64,000 nucleotides of DNA from Anthoceros angustus (GCA_010909165.1 MU008158.1:1947478-2011477); one strand, 5' to 3'; numbered from the stretch's first letter, positions 34,292-46,670 are shown. The notes: generated by a model not told the origin, from the letters alone. A program made the numbers and translations.

Positions 34292-35322
34292 CTAGTATTG
34301 GATGTCCACGATCGGAGTGAGAACCTCGACATCTATCGGGCGTGCCAGGGCATGTGGGGCAAACTTAAATGCAAATGCATTTCCGGCCACAATTGCAGAT
34401 CCTCTGCGTCTACCGATACAATGGCATGTCTGGACGATCAAGTCGCAAGCATCAAGAACCTGGTGCTTTGCTTCTTCATTCAGGCCCACCGTGGAATAGC
34501 ACACTAGGTGCTCTGTCCGATTGTAAGTAAAAGGCAGCCTCTCAGCATGCCCAGCACAAACCAAAACATCCATGGCCTTCTTCATGATCTTCACGAGCGA
34601 TGGGCTTGCAAGTGACACATAAAGCAGGCGCATGGCGCCATCATCGATCCACAAGTGAGCCGCTTCTTGTCCCACGGAGGACCCAGTAGCGTTTGAACAA
34701 GCCGGCCCCATTCGAATTCCTTAGGTTGTCGAACTCGCTCGATGTCCTCTCGAGTAGGAAGGGCGTTCCTCCGATGATTGTGTGCTTGAGGTGGATCAAG
34801 CGGTTCCCGCTCCACGAGCACGTCGAACTTCGGAGGCGCTGGGACAAAAAAGGCGTGTCGCGGAGTTCCAATCTCCACAACAACCGAGACGTTCAGCAAA
34901 AACGTGACAGTCCTCATCTCCTCCACAATGTCAACCACATGCGCACCCAGCTCCTTAGCGTGTGACAGCATGCCAGGCCCCAGTCGGTTCGCACAGGCAA
35001 CCCACCAATTCTTTACGTCCCAGTGATGGAGTTCCCGTCTCAATGGTAAAGGGCCTCCGTCGTGCACAGCAAGGCGGGCGATGTCGTAATCCCTCTCCAA
35101 AGCATTCAAGCTCCGGTGCTCTGCCACTTGCATCACCCATCGTCCAGAGCCCGGAGTCCAAATGTCGGGAACATCGACCTCTGCAGTTCGGTATGCCTTG
35201 GCGCAAACATAATCCCCAGATGCGAGGGCGGGAGCATGTTCCCATATCCACACCTCTTGGGCACTGGGGCGTGAAGTTGCCAACAGCGTGCGCCGTCGTC
35301 TCACATTACGCTCGGGTTCCAT
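34292..35322 (-). pseudogene. Unidentified protein relic with one frameshift
   Basis: A minus-strand frame from ATG 35322 runs to about 34,670 and reads like real protein (HHWDVKNWWVACANRLGPG, DIVEEMRTVTFLLNVSVVVE). It then continues in another frame to 34292 (AAHLWIDDGAMRLLYVSLAS, IMKKAMDVLVCAGHAERLP). One frameshift near 34,670 joins the two. Total about 340 residues. Gly-Pro and Trp-rich, no signal peptide, no known domain recognised. It may be a gene of the older transposon whose TNP2 remains at 60.7-62.8 kb. Confidence 0.4.
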
Positions 35323-35609
35323 GTAGGCGCAGAGTCATTTCCGCTAGTGTCCGGTGGGAGTTCAGCCTCGTGAGCCACGGACACGTTTTCTTCATTGTTG
35401 CTCCTCGACTATGCCCATTAGCCATGCTTGCAACACCACGGCTGCGAACGGAAGCAAGGATTCGCCGATCGCTTCGGCTCTGAGGGAATGCAGAATGTCA
35501 AGGTCCCTGTGTATTCGGGGCTTCTTTACGCCCCTTGCCAAGCGTAACTGGATGGAACAGGAAGTGGCAGCAAGCGGCTTACAGCGTACATGGAGTACCT
35601 CCAAGTACC
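35323..35609. other. Left flank of the CACTA insertion
   Basis: About 290 bp with short frames only. It ends with a short direct repeat of TCCAAGTACC next to the insertion; the right flank resumes TCCAAGTACCTT, consistent with one interrupted locus. Confidence 0.4.
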
Positions 35610-35612
35610 TCC
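35610..35612. other. Target site duplication, left (TCC)
   Basis: TCC directly before CACTACAAG, matching TCC directly after the right end at 59,938-59,940. Three-base duplications are the rule for CACTA elements. Confidence 0.85.
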
Positions 35613-35912
35613 CACTACAAGAAAATGAGGGTTTTTACAACGGTTTTTACAACGGGTGTTACAACGCGGCGTTGTAAAACGGCGCAACAACGCCGTTGTA
35701 AACCGAGAGCTTCATGACGTTGTAAAATTGCGACATGGCGGTTCGGTGCCATGTCATTAAAGTGGTGATGTGGCGCCACATCACGCCACATCACCAAGTG
35801 ATGACATGGCATGTTGTTGCCACATGGCCTTCATTGCCACATCATCGTGATGACGTGGCATAATTTGATGACATGGCCCTCATTGCCACATCACCATGTG
35901 ATGACGTGGTGC

Positions 35913-36825
35913 CATTTACAAAACCATTTACAACATCCCAATTGCAAAAGGAATTACAACATCTAAGTTTGAGGCGTCTCGGTGTGGGTACAAGCGCTTT
36001 ACAACGACTGTTTTACAAAACCATTTACAACATCCCAATTGCAAAAGGAATTACAACATCTAAGTTTGAGACGTCTCGGTGGGTACAACGCTTTACGACT
36101 TTTACAAAACCATCTACAACATCCCAATTGCAAAAGCAATTACAACATCTAAGTTTGAGGCGTCTGGTGTGGGTACAACGCGCTTTACGACTGCTTTACA
36201 AAACCATCTACAACATCCCAATTGCAAAAGCAATTACAACATCTAAGTTTGAGACGTCTCGGTGTGGGTACAAGCGCTTTACAACGGGTGTTACAACGAC
36301 ACATTTACAAAACCATCTACAACATCCCAATTGCAAAAGCAATTACAACATCTAAGTTTGAGGCGTCTGTGGGTACAACGCTTTACAACGACACTTTTAC
36401 AAAACCATCTACAACATCCCAATTGCAAAAGCAATTACAACATCTAAGTTTGAGACGTCTCGTGTGGGTACAACGCGCTTTACAACGACTGTTTTACAAA
36501 ACCATCTACAACATCCCAATTGCAAAAGCAATTACAACATCTAAGTTTGAGACGTCTCGGTGTGGGTACAACTTTACAACGACACAAAACCATCTACAAC
36601 ATCCCAATTGCAAAAGCAATTACAACATCTAAGTTTGAGACGCCCTGTGGGTACAACGCTTTACAACGACTTTTACAAAACCATCTACAACATCCCAATT
36701 GCAAAAGCAATTACAACATCTAAGTTTGAGACGCCCTGTGGGTACAAGCGCTTTACAACGACTGTTTTACAAAACCATCTACAACATCCCAATTGCAAAA
36801 GCAATTACATCATTTAAATTACAAC
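35913..36825 (+). repeat. Ten-copy tandem array, unit about 93 bp
   Basis: Ten copies, each with CATCCCAATTGCAAAA, mostly 90-94 bp apart with one interval near 111 bp. Each unit contains the hairpin AATTGCAAAAGCAATT (6-bp arms), the palindrome GAGACGTCTC in the better copies, and TTTACAACG-type motifs. The first two copies have GGAATT instead of GCAATT and so a weaker hairpin. Frames through it are repeat shadows. Confidence 0.9.
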
Positions 36826-36835
36826 GCCTTTTAAG

Positions 36836-36860
36836 TATATATATATATATATATATATAA
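36836..36860. repeat. AT dinucleotide microsatellite
   Basis: About twelve AT units directly after the tandem array. Confidence 0.9.
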
Positions 36861-37037
36861 AGACTTTTAAACAAATAAATATTATTAATAACACAAATAT
36901 CTATTTTCAGCTTCTTTAAATGGGGCATATTTACAACAAGTGTTTTACAACGTCCTTTGTTGTAAATTTTGTATCTTGCACCTTGTTGTGCATTAGTGGG
37001 ACACACGAGAAATGGAATGCTACTACCAAATGCAAGC

Positions 37038-37660
37038 GATTCTAAACCCCAAAATGAACACAGATCCTCACACAAATCCACACATTCAACTCACACAAAC
37101 TCACAACGGCCCACACAAACTCGCACAAACCCACACGGGCTCTCACATAATCAGGCGCTCACAGGCTCTCACGCTCATAGGCTCGCCCGCTCACAGGCTC
37201 ACAAGCTCTCGCTCACAAGCTCACTGCTCTCGCTCACAGGCTCTCGCTCTCACGCTCTCACAGCTCTCGCTCTCACAGCTCACAAGCTATCGCTCGCTCT
37301 CACAAGCTCATAGGCTTTCACAGCTCACAGCTCTCGCTCTCACAGCTCTCACGCTCATAGGCTCGCCCGCTCACAAGCTCAAGGCTCAATTTTCAAGGCT
37401 CACAGCTCACGCTCATAGGCTCTCACAGTGCTCATAGGCTCTCACACCGCTCACAAGGCTCGCACACACTCTTGCAGGCTCGCATAGAAACTCACACACA
37501 CACACTCACACACACACACACACACACACACAAACATAGAAGCCATTCCCGGACACAGACTCCCACAAACAAACATGGGGCCATTCCCCAGACACACACA
37601 CTCACAAACATTGGGGCCATTCCCCAGACACACACAAAGGGACATTCCCACAAAAGCGAT
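37038..37660. repeat. CTCACA/CACA low-complexity tract
   Basis: CTCACAGGCTC-type short repeats up to about 37,470, then CA-rich repeats with a CATTCCCCAGACACACAC unit. Frames rich in S, L and H here are shadows. Confidence 0.8.
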
Positions 37661-37685
37661 GTCGATTATCAATTTCTAAGAGTTT

Positions 37686-38914
37686 CTAAGGAGCAACTAA
37701 AAGAAAGCACCAAACTAGAATTCCTCGCTCCTTGATCTCTTCAAATTGGACTTGAGTTGAAGCCTCATTTCCTTCCTCTTCATGCTCTTCACCCTTGATG
37801 ACTTGAGCTCTTTGGCGTAGTCCGGACCTAGCTTCACAGGCGTTGAGCTTCAAGTTCTGTCGTCGATTCGATGAGAGGCCATGAGATTGAAAAACTTTTC
37901 CTGCATTTAGAGAGGGATACCTCAACCTCTTCAAATTCTTCCACCTCTTCCATGAGATGGAGTGGTTCAACTTCAACAAGTACTTCATCGTGGCTTCGTT
38001 CCACCGGTCTTGACCACACTTGGGAGGTTAAGGCTTCCCACCCGAGGCGGAGGCCACACCCGATTCTGCAAGAATCGAATATGTTACCAAGAAGCCGGTG
38101 TTACAACAAATGACTTGAAAGATCTTCTATAAGAACTACAGAGGAGAAAGATCCTCACTTAACCCGGGCTTCAATCTAGGCACCAAATTGTCCAAAAACC
38201 AGCCGCCATCGTCCACTTGCTTGCGCTCCAATGCCAGTATTACGACTCCTATGGAAAATCAAAAAAACAGAGTTAAATGGGAGGACAATCAAAACTTGCA
38301 AAGACATCAAATCAAAATATTACCATCCAAATCATCATCTTTGTAACCAGCATCCTTGAGATCCTGCCACAATTGTTCAGCACCTATTCTCGGGGTTGGA
38401 GCCAAACGCTCCGGATGAGGAAGATTGTCAGCCGTCCAATATGTTTCAAGTTTTATTATCCAGTTTCCGGGCCTTCTTGCCACAGCCTCTGTCTCTTGCT
38501 CCGTAGGACGTCTACCAAAGAGTTGGTAAAACCGATTTGTAAACTTCACAAACCCACCATTACCAAAGTGGGCATACGGCTGGGCATCCGAGTTCAACCT
38601 CCTCAACATTGCTATGCATTTTTGTGCAGACATCTCCATCCCGGCCTTGGCTTTTCATTCTCCACAATGCGATCCCGTCGAGATATCACGAGGCTTATAC
38701 TTAGGTGGATGATTACCCTCAAGAAATTGTCTTGCGCATCTTGCAAGATTGTTCTTCCAATTGCGCAACATGGTGTTGAACATTTGGTCACACACATGAG
38801 CCATGCTCCAAATCCCACCAACATCTCTTGAATGGCTGCCTCCACAATTGCTTGTGTCTCTAGTTTCTCTCCCGGTTGCCAATCAATGGATCCATGAAGT
38901 GCCGCATTACCCAC
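37686..38914 (-). pseudogene. Multi-exon gene relic, possibly second CACTA gene
   Basis: Minus-strand protein-like blocks in order: 38,882-38,680 with MFNTMLRNWKNNLARCARQF and PPKYKPRDIS; 38,639-38,310 with LRRLNSDAQPY, then NRFYQLFGRRPTEQETEA; and 38,019-37,690 with an acidic coiled stretch EEVEEFEEVEVSLSK. The spacing of a WK-rich block and a GRxPTxxE block recalls the plant transposase family PF03004 that accompanies TNP2 in many CACTA elements, but it is on the opposite strand to TNP2. It could instead be a captured host gene. Frame changes suggest it is broken. Confidence 0.35.
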
Positions 38915-39125
38915 CTCAACCGAAATTGGAGCACTTCATAAGCGTATGAATCTTCTTTAATCCAACGACACACATGAGAAGGAAAACATCGAATATGCTT
39001 GTACATGCGTGCGGTGCATGTGGCTGTAAGTGGCATGTATAGGCCACATGCTTGTCTGAGCACATGCCTGAGGCATGTGGCATGTACATCCTTATGCAGT
39101 TAGCCAAGCGGGCCACACACACACA

Positions 39126-39580
39126 TGTTTAGCTTGAGACCAAAAAGAAACACACACTGCATGTTTAGCTTGAGACCAAAAGAGAAACACACTGCTGTTT
39201 AGGCTTGAGAGACCAAAGGAGAAACATGGGCGATCAAGGCCACACACACCGCTTTAGGCTTGCGAGACCAAAAGAGAAACATGGGCGATCAAGGCCACAC
39301 ACCGCCAGTTTAGACTTGAGAGACCAAAAAGAAACACAGGCGGTCAAGGCCACACACACACTGTTTAGGCTTGAGAGACCAAAAAAAGAAACACAGGCGG
39401 TCAAGGCCACACACACATGTTTAGGCGGACCAATAGAAAAATCTGGCGATCAAGGCCACACACCGCTTTAGGCAGCACCAAAAGAGAAACATCGGCATCA
39501 AGGCCACACACTTTGTTCGAGCTTGAGAGACCAAAAGAGAAACATTGGGCGTCGGTCAAGGCCACACACCTGGACAAGCT
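39126..39580 (+). repeat. Tandem repeat, unit about 58 bp
   Basis: Seven to eight copies of a unit built on GCTTGAGAGACCAAAAGAGA, then AACAC(A/G)GGCG and GTCAAGGCCACACACAC, with indels between copies. Confidence 0.85.
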
Positions 39581-40114
39581 TATGAAAGTAAAAGCAAGGA
39601 GTCGGTTTCAACTAAAACCAAACACACGATTCTAGATGAATGTCCATTGTGGAATGACGTGCGTGCATTTGGGCGATCTCCCTTTAATTCGATTTCTCCT
39701 TGGCAATTGCGGATCTCCGTCACGCCATCTCCCTCCTCCACTGGATTTTCCACTTCTTGGCTGCTCCATCACCGGCTGCACTTCTTCAAACCGAGAACCA
39801 ACATTGACGGAAGGGTTAGGAGTAGGAGTGGTGGAGGTGGCATGGGAGTACTGGACACGGATTGAAGGTCCGGGTAAGTTTTGAGCCAGTGTCACGGACA
39901 AGGGAGGAAGCGAGCTTGGCTGCCTTCTTCGCAGCTATCATCTTTCTCAAAAGGTCTGCGTGTGCACATAAGCCACCTGGTGGCCCTTGTTCTCTCATCC
40001 GCGAAGACCTAAGAGGAGGTGGTGGTGACTTGAGGCAGTCGTTCGCTTCTCCACGGCACGAGCTCTTCCACAGCGGCAGCGCCGCCATGGGATTAGCGGC
40101 AGCGCCGGTACTCC

Positions 40115-40225
40115 TCCACGGCATCGAGGCGGCTCCTCCTCCACGGCATCGGAGGAGGCTGCTCCTCCTCCACGGCATCGGGAGGCTGCTCCTCCACGGC
40201 ATCGGGAGGAGGCGCTTGTTCTCCA
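40115..40225 (+). repeat. Short tandem repeat CTCCACGGCATCGGGAGG
   Basis: Four to five copies of a 24-30 bp unit with CTCCTCCACGGCATCGG. Local minus-strand frames are shadows. Confidence 0.75.
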
Positions 40226-40257
40226 CCGCATCGGCGGTGGCCCTTCGCTTTCCTACC

Positions 40258-42290
40258 ACACACAAGTGAGAAAAGAAAAGCCATCGTTTAGAGCTCATTA
40301 TCATCACCGACCCTAGAGCTTGCAGAACTAGTTGAAGGCGGTGATTCAAACACAGGCTCTCACACACCCGATGGCGGTGCATGGCCCCATGGCGCCGGAC
40401 AAAGCCGTTGATGCACAACTCACATTTCGAGTGGCGACGCGGGCTTGCGGCTTCCGCTCCTTTGAGACGCCCTCCCGCTTCTTTGCCTTCACGGTGGCCC
40501 ATTTTTTACGCTAGGCTCGACAAGCGGAAGCAGCTCCTTGGCTTGCGCTGTCTACTAAACCCAACCACCGAGCCGTTAGAGGCGGATCCTTCCACCACGG
40601 CATCCACCCTGCGTCCCCACCACTAATGTTGTGGCCAAAGTCTTGTTTCCTTATCGCGTTACGCATGACATTGCAAACCCAACCGCACTTGCGTGTAGTG
40701 CGCACCATCTACATTGCAAGGTGGTTGGGGTTAGTAGAAAGGCGCTTAGCAACCTTTGCCCATGAAAGTGCGTGCCCTAAAAAGCACCAAGCATAAGAGA
40801 TTGGGGATGCACACAAACCTTCTTGATCCAAGGAATTCAATTTCGTAAGCCCTAATTGTGTTGTAGGTCGAATTATCACTAACTAAACACGAGCTTGTGT
40901 GTAGTCACTAACTAAACACCATGTGCCGTTGTTAGAGCTTGTGTGCGAGGCAATACACAACGTGTCTGATGCCGCGACCAAGATCTCGGCGTGAGAGAGG
41001 CGGCGACTCAACATGTGGGCACCCTAAGCAAAGTCGAGCAATCTCTCGGTCAAGCAATCCTTGGAAGCTGCCGCAAAGCCAAGTCGAGACAATCTTAAGC
41101 AAACAGGTGCAGCGGGCCTTGTGTACGGATGGACGTCAAATTCCCGTGCTTCTTCTTCCGCTTTACAAAGCCTTCCGCACTTCTCATGACCTTCCGCTTC
41201 TAAAATGTGCAGAGGCATGGTTGGCTTCCGCTTCTCTCAAACACATAGACTCTCATCACACACCCCATGGCGGTGGCCCTTCTTTCCTACCACACAAGTG
41301 AGAAAAGAAAAGCCATCGTTTAGAGCTCATTATCATCACCGACCCTAGAGCTCGCATTAACTAGTTGAAGGCGGTGATTCAAACTGGGTGCGATGGCGCC
41401 GGACAAAGCCGTTGATGCACAACTCACATTTCGAGGCGGACGCTTGCGGCTTCCGCTCCTTTGAGACGCCCTCCCGCTTCTTTGCCTTCACGGTGGCCCA
41501 TTTTTCGCACGCTAGGCTTGTCGACAAGCGGAAGCGGCTCCTTGGCTTGCGCTGTCTACTAAACCCAACCACCGAGCCGTTAGGCGGATCCTTCCACCAC
41601 GGCATCCACTGCCCCCCACTAATCTTTGTTGTGGCCAAAGTCTTGTTTCCTTATCGCGTTACATGACATGCAAACCCAACCCGCTTGCACGTGTAGTGCG
41701 CACCATCTACATTGCAAGGTGGTTGGGGTTAGTAGAAAGGCGCTTAGCAACCTTTGCCCATGAAAGTGCGTGCCCTAAAAAGCACCAAGCATAAGAGATT
41801 GGGGATGCACACAAACCTTCTTGATCCAAGGAATTCAATTTCGTAAGCCCTAATTGTGTTGTAGGTCGAATTGTGCTCACTAACTAAACACGAGCTTGTG
41901 TGTAGTCACTAACTAAACACCATGTGCCGTTGTTAGAGCTTGTGTGCGAGGCAATACACAACGTGTCTGATGCCGCGACCAAGATCTCGGCGTGAGAGAG
42001 GCGGCGACTCAACATGTGATTGCTAAAAGTCGAATCTCTCTCAGTCAAGCAATCCTTGGAAGCTGCCCTGCAAAGCCAAGTCAGACAATCTTAAGCAAAC
42101 ACGGTGCAGCGGGCCTTGTGTACGGATGGACGTCCAAATTCCGCTCGTGCTTCTTCTTCCCGCGCTTTACAAAGCCTTCCCGCACTTCTCATGGCCTTCC
42201 CGCGCTTCTAAAATGTGCAGAGGCATGGTTGGCTTCCCGCGCTTCTCTCAAACACATAGACTCTCATCACACACCCCGATGGCAGGCTGC
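40258..42290 (+). repeat. Direct tandem duplication of about 1.03 kb
   Basis: The segment from 40,258 and the one from 41,294 both begin CACAAGTGAGAAAAGAAAAG. They run in parallel through CCAACCACCGAGCCGTTAG, GATTGGGGATGCACACAAAC and CACGAGCTTGTGTGTAGTC to CAAACACATAGACTCTCATC. Differences are substitutions and small indels. No gene is recognised in either copy. Confidence 0.85.
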
Positions 42291-42565
42291 ATGGCCCTCA
42301 ATTACACTACATACAGCTCCCCACTCGTCACACATCCCGATGGCAAGCCCGGCTCTCACACACCCGATGGTGGCCCCATGGCCCTCAATTACACTAGCTA
42401 CAAGCTCCCCACCTCACACACCCGATGGCGGGCATGGCCTCAATTACACTAGCTACACAAGCTCCCCACCTCACATACCCCGATGGCAAGCCGCATGGCC
42501 CTCAAGTACACTAGGCACAAGCTCCCCACGTCACACACCCGATGGCAAGCCGGTTCTCACACACC
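42268..42565 (+). repeat. Tandem repeat, unit about 70 bp
   Basis: About five copies of a unit with CACACCCGATGGCAAGC and GCCCTCAATTACACTAG. Confidence 0.75.
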
Positions 42566-42779
42566 CGAGGGCAATCGACATACAGGCTCTCAACACATAC
42601 GTCGCGGTATGTAAACATCTACTTGTCTGAGACATGAACCCGCCTTTATATCGATTTGTGTGCAAGCATGTTCCGCCTTGGACAAGATCTTGCATGCATT
42701 GCACCCGCCTCACACCTTGTGCACTGCGTCACCTACCTCGTGCACTGCAGTGCTGGTGAGTTTGTATGAAACGACTTTG

Positions 42780-45350
42780 AAACTACTATTTGCAACGCTC
42801 CGTTGTTAAGTCGGAACGATTACCATTTACAACACACTCCGTTGTAAAATTAGAAACTATTACTATTTACAACGTTGGTTCACTTTTACGTTCTAAAATC
42901 TCTAGTAGGTAAAAGTGGTACACATATGGAACGCACAAAGGAAACTAAGAGACCTCTCTCTTCTACCGTGCGGCTCGACTCTTACATTTCTCAAGAAAGG
43001 TCGGCCACGGGCGCTTAGGATCCATGTCATGCGCACAAACCGATCCCCTACATTCTTGTGTACATACGTATCTGATTCACCTTAGTTCATGGTAGGCAAA
43101 GAAAGATGCTCACCTCACTGGTGCCCAAGGTGGATCGAAATGGCTATGGAAATTTGTGCATGTTCACCGAGGGGTGGTGCTTTTTGAACATATGGTTGGA
43201 AAGAGGAGGTCATCACGGTAATTGTGGTGTTGAGAACATTGCGGTCGATTTTCTTGTAATTAGAAATTCATAATAAAAAACGCCAAAATGGGGCAAAAGG
43301 CAGCCGGCCTTACAGGGTTAAGCATGCTCGGCTCCACGGCTGCACTGCGTGCAAAAGTTCTCGGCTTCTTCCGTGGCGAACACTTCAGGCTTAGTTGAGA
43401 AAACTAGATTGCTAACTAGCCGGTGGAGTGGAGCCGATGGCCCACGAATCCCGCCCTCGAGAACCAAGTAATAAACTTCGGGTGAGGTTTAGGCGGGGCC
43501 GTCTACTCCGTGATGCTCGCACGTATTCACATCCCATCGTAACAATCCCTTCATAATCACGCGTGATATGCGACTTTATGTACTTGTTCCAACTCGGACA
43601 ACTCAATTTGGAGCGGGTAGACATTTCTACCATGGGACAATGCACATCAGCCATGTCATTGACCACCGTTGCAAACTCAAACACTTTTATCCTCCTTGAT
43701 ACTCCAAAGTGGCAAATAGCTCGTCATCCCGATCAAACTCAATCGGACACAATATTGGAGGAGTGGAAGAGGTCCCCATGCCGCAATTGCAGGCGGCTGT
43801 AACGGTGAAAGCATATGAGTGATGAGGTTTTGATGGTGACCCATGCAAGCCTACAAATAAAGCTTTAATGCTTCTTTCCTTTTGAGGGAAACCATTGGCA
43901 TGAAAATGGCATGATATGACAACGGAGTGCTTGAGCAGGCTGCTTAGCGTAGTGTGCTCCTCGGAGATATTTTGATGGCGAGATAGAGGGATTGTATGGA
44001 GCGTAGCTATGTTGTCCCTTAGGTGCTTTCAAGGCTATTGCTTGGGACTCGTGCCCCTTTAATGTGTAAAAGATCCGTGGGAATGAATAGAATAAGGGCT
44101 AATGGGGCAATGCTTCCTCGGCCATCCACTTGAGCCCGAGTCTTAAAACCTCGATTCGCCCCTCCTTAAACGGTCGCTAAAGAATTTAAGTCTTCTTGGC
44201 ACTCATCATCATGCCGATTGTTGATGTTGCCGATGAAGCGGCTAGGCGGTACCTAATGAGAGTTCAATCCTCGATCGCACACGTAACGCATTTCGAGGTT
44301 CCGCATTAACACCGCCCACACCCACTCTCACTGCCAGAGCGGTTGAAAGACCCACATATGGTTTCTTTGACGCCATGGAGTTTGAGAGTAAGGGGCTCCT
44401 TGGGGCTGTCACTTTGTTCCTGTTTCCAGCGAACTCGTGCACTATAGTTCTATAGCTGATCCGTTCCCAAGTGCGCGGTTATGCGACTCAAAGTGAGCGC
44501 ACACACTTGAGCTGATTGTGTTGTCCGACCGATTGTGAACTCGGTTGTGAACTCCGATTGTGTTAAGCGACCCGGCCGTCAAGTGCGTTTTGAGTAGCGA
44601 TGGCGGCCGACAACTGGCGAGCCGGCCGAGAACCATCCGGAGGTGATGGCGCCGACAACTGGCGGCCGGCCGAGGACCTTCCGAGGTGGATCCCAGTCGA
44701 GGAGGAGATGCGTGATGAAGAGGAGGTGATGCACGTGAATTGTGCAAACTTTGACCCTTGTGACAAGGGTTGTGTAACATTGCGTCCGCTTCCTAGCCTT
44801 CCTCGGAGAAAGAGAAGGGTCCCACCCTTCCGGATGGAACTCGTCCTTGTTTTTGGTCACATGCTTCCACGCGCCTCAGCTATCATCAGCTTGGTACTAC
44901 TCTCGATCCGGGGTCTCCAAGGGCTTACTTTTGTGAAGAAAGCGGAACTCGGATGACTCGACTTGGAGAAATCTGGATCTTGTGCCCAACCTAATCATCT
45001 CCTTCTATCGTAAGTGTAAAAGTCTGAGTGATCTTTCTTTGCATGATAAATGCTAATAAGGTAGATTTTTGTTTGAGGCTCAAGGTTTTAATCGGCATCA
45101 CGAATGGAGCAGAGCCACCTTCGCTTTTGTGAAGACTATGCTCGATACGGACCGGAGCCGGATCGAGTGATAATGAACTCATCACAAATGTGGTTTCGTA
45201 GTCTACCCAAGTCATGCGAGGTTGGCAAAGACGATCGCCTATCGGTGATGTAAAAGTCGTCGAGCTTTTGATATAAAGTTGCTCACACATTTCACAATCT
45301 TGAGTCCCACGCAAATAAGGAAAGGCTTGCGCCCAGCCTTAAGTAATCTA
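42780..45350. other. CACTA interior, no gene recognised
   Basis: Begins with a cluster of TTTACAACG-like motifs (42,780-42,895) like those at the element ends. The rest holds short frames on both strands with no recognisable protein. Confidence 0.4.
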
Positions 45351-45516
45351 AGGCTATATCAATAGCACACTACGGTGCTTTGCAACGAATGCTTTGCAAA
45401 TTGCCCAAACTGTTGCAACGCTAGCTAGCGCTTTGGACCGATTGCCTGCACTTGTAAGAGGCCAAGCTGCTTTCGCGGTTTCGCGGCATCGACTGTAAGA
45501 GGCCAAGCCGCCTTCC

Positions 45517-46020
45517 ATTGTGCGTAGCGAGGGCCTTCTCATAGCAAGGGTCAGCACCATCCGCGCGATGCTAGATAGCTACAAGTCCGTTGCAGCAGGT
45601 CGGTGCTCTTTGCAAAGCGTTTTCAGTATTGTCGGTTGCATGCAATTGCTCATGATTAGAATTGGCTGCTGAGTGCGTTGCAAATGTTGCTGCGAGTGCG
45701 TTGATAAGAGAGGCGTTGCAAACCGATTTGCAACGCCTCGTGTTGTAAAGCGCTTTGGATTGACCGCCTAATAAGCACCGTAGAGGCCTTTCTCTTGTCC
45801 CAGCTACTAACCATCCACTACATAGCTAGAAGGGCCTTCCATCGTGCGTGGCGAGGGCCTTCTAGTAGCAAGGGTCAATAAAAACTGGTGCACACCTAAA
45901 TCGACCATCCGGATGCTAGATAGCTACAAGTCCGTTGCAGCAGTCTATGCTCTTTGTAAAGCGTTTTCAGTATCGCGTTATCGGTTGCATGGAATTGCTC
46001 TAGATTAGAATTGGCTCGAT
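45517..46020 (+). repeat. Direct duplication of about 150-185 bp
   Basis: 45,517-45,665 and 45,830-46,015 share GATGCTAGATAGCTACAAG, GCGTTTTCAGTAT and GATTAGAATTGGCT. A TTTGCAACGCC/GTTGTAAAG pair lies between them. Confidence 0.75.
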
Positions 46021-46317
46021 TTATGCGGTTACGCTCGGATCGGAGGTTGGGCGAGGGCCGGAGCACTTCATCGAAGGTAGCCTGCACTTTCCAACGTGCT
46101 CGGTGAAGACAGGGGCAAGTGTTGTCGAGCTTAAGCTAACCCACGATCATTGTTGAGGTAGGTCCTTATGGATCGCTCGTAGATTTAAGCGCCCAAATAT
46201 CCAATATATTTTCCAAAATGTTGGTGCAAAGAGTGCAAGGCGAGTTCGTGAGCTAACCAAATCGTAAACATTTGCGCAAGAATGGACCTTACCTCCACAG
46301 AATGAAGTCCCGGTGGA

Positions 46318-46420
46318 GAACCGCAAGGAGATGAAGAACGAGGAGGAGAAGGAGGAGGAGGAGAAGAACAACGAGGAGGAGAAGGAGGACGAGGAGAAGG
46401 AGGAGGAGGAGAAGAAATAG
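46318..46420 (+). repeat. GAG/GAA purine-rich tract
   Basis: About 100 bp of nearly pure purine on the plus strand (GGAGGAGAAGGAGGA type). The serine-rich minus frames over it are shadows. Confidence 0.9.
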
Positions 46421-46670
46421 CGAACAAGGAGAACCACCCGTAGCCACAAGTGAGTTGCAATCCTTTTCTTCTATGCTAGGAAATAAACTAATGAAGTAAT
46501 TATGGAGCCCTTTTCTTCTATGCTAGAAAATACAATAATAAAGTAATTATATAATATTATCTATAGAATAATTCTGTTGTGGCATACTAATTGTGGTAAG
46601 CATGTTTCTCTTGTTATATTAAAGGTAGTTTAATTATTCACATGTGTAATTATGGTTGTTTTTTTTATAG

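Larger units (their letters stand above)
35613..36970. repeat. Left subterminal region of the CACTA element
   Basis: Many copies of TTTACAACG in both orientations (for example an inverted pair GGCGTTGTAAAACGG and ACGCCGTTGTAAACC at 35,668-35,704) and of GCCACATCA/TGATGTGGC at 35,760-35,905. In En/Spm such subterminal repeats bind the TNPA protein; that role here is by analogy. Confidence 0.8.

Noticed and set aside
35873-36817. Long plus-strand frames in the 93-bp array
   Set aside because: Periodic peptides (NHLQHPNCKSNYNI) from the tandem repeat, not protein genes.
35913-36825. CRISPR-like array
   Set aside because: Units are nearly identical throughout with no unique spacers, in a plant nuclear transposon.
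37012-37735. S/L/H-rich frames
   Set aside because: Low-complexity CTCACA and CACA repeats.
46147-46460. Serine-rich minus-strand frames
   Set aside because: Shadow of the GAG/GAA purine tract.
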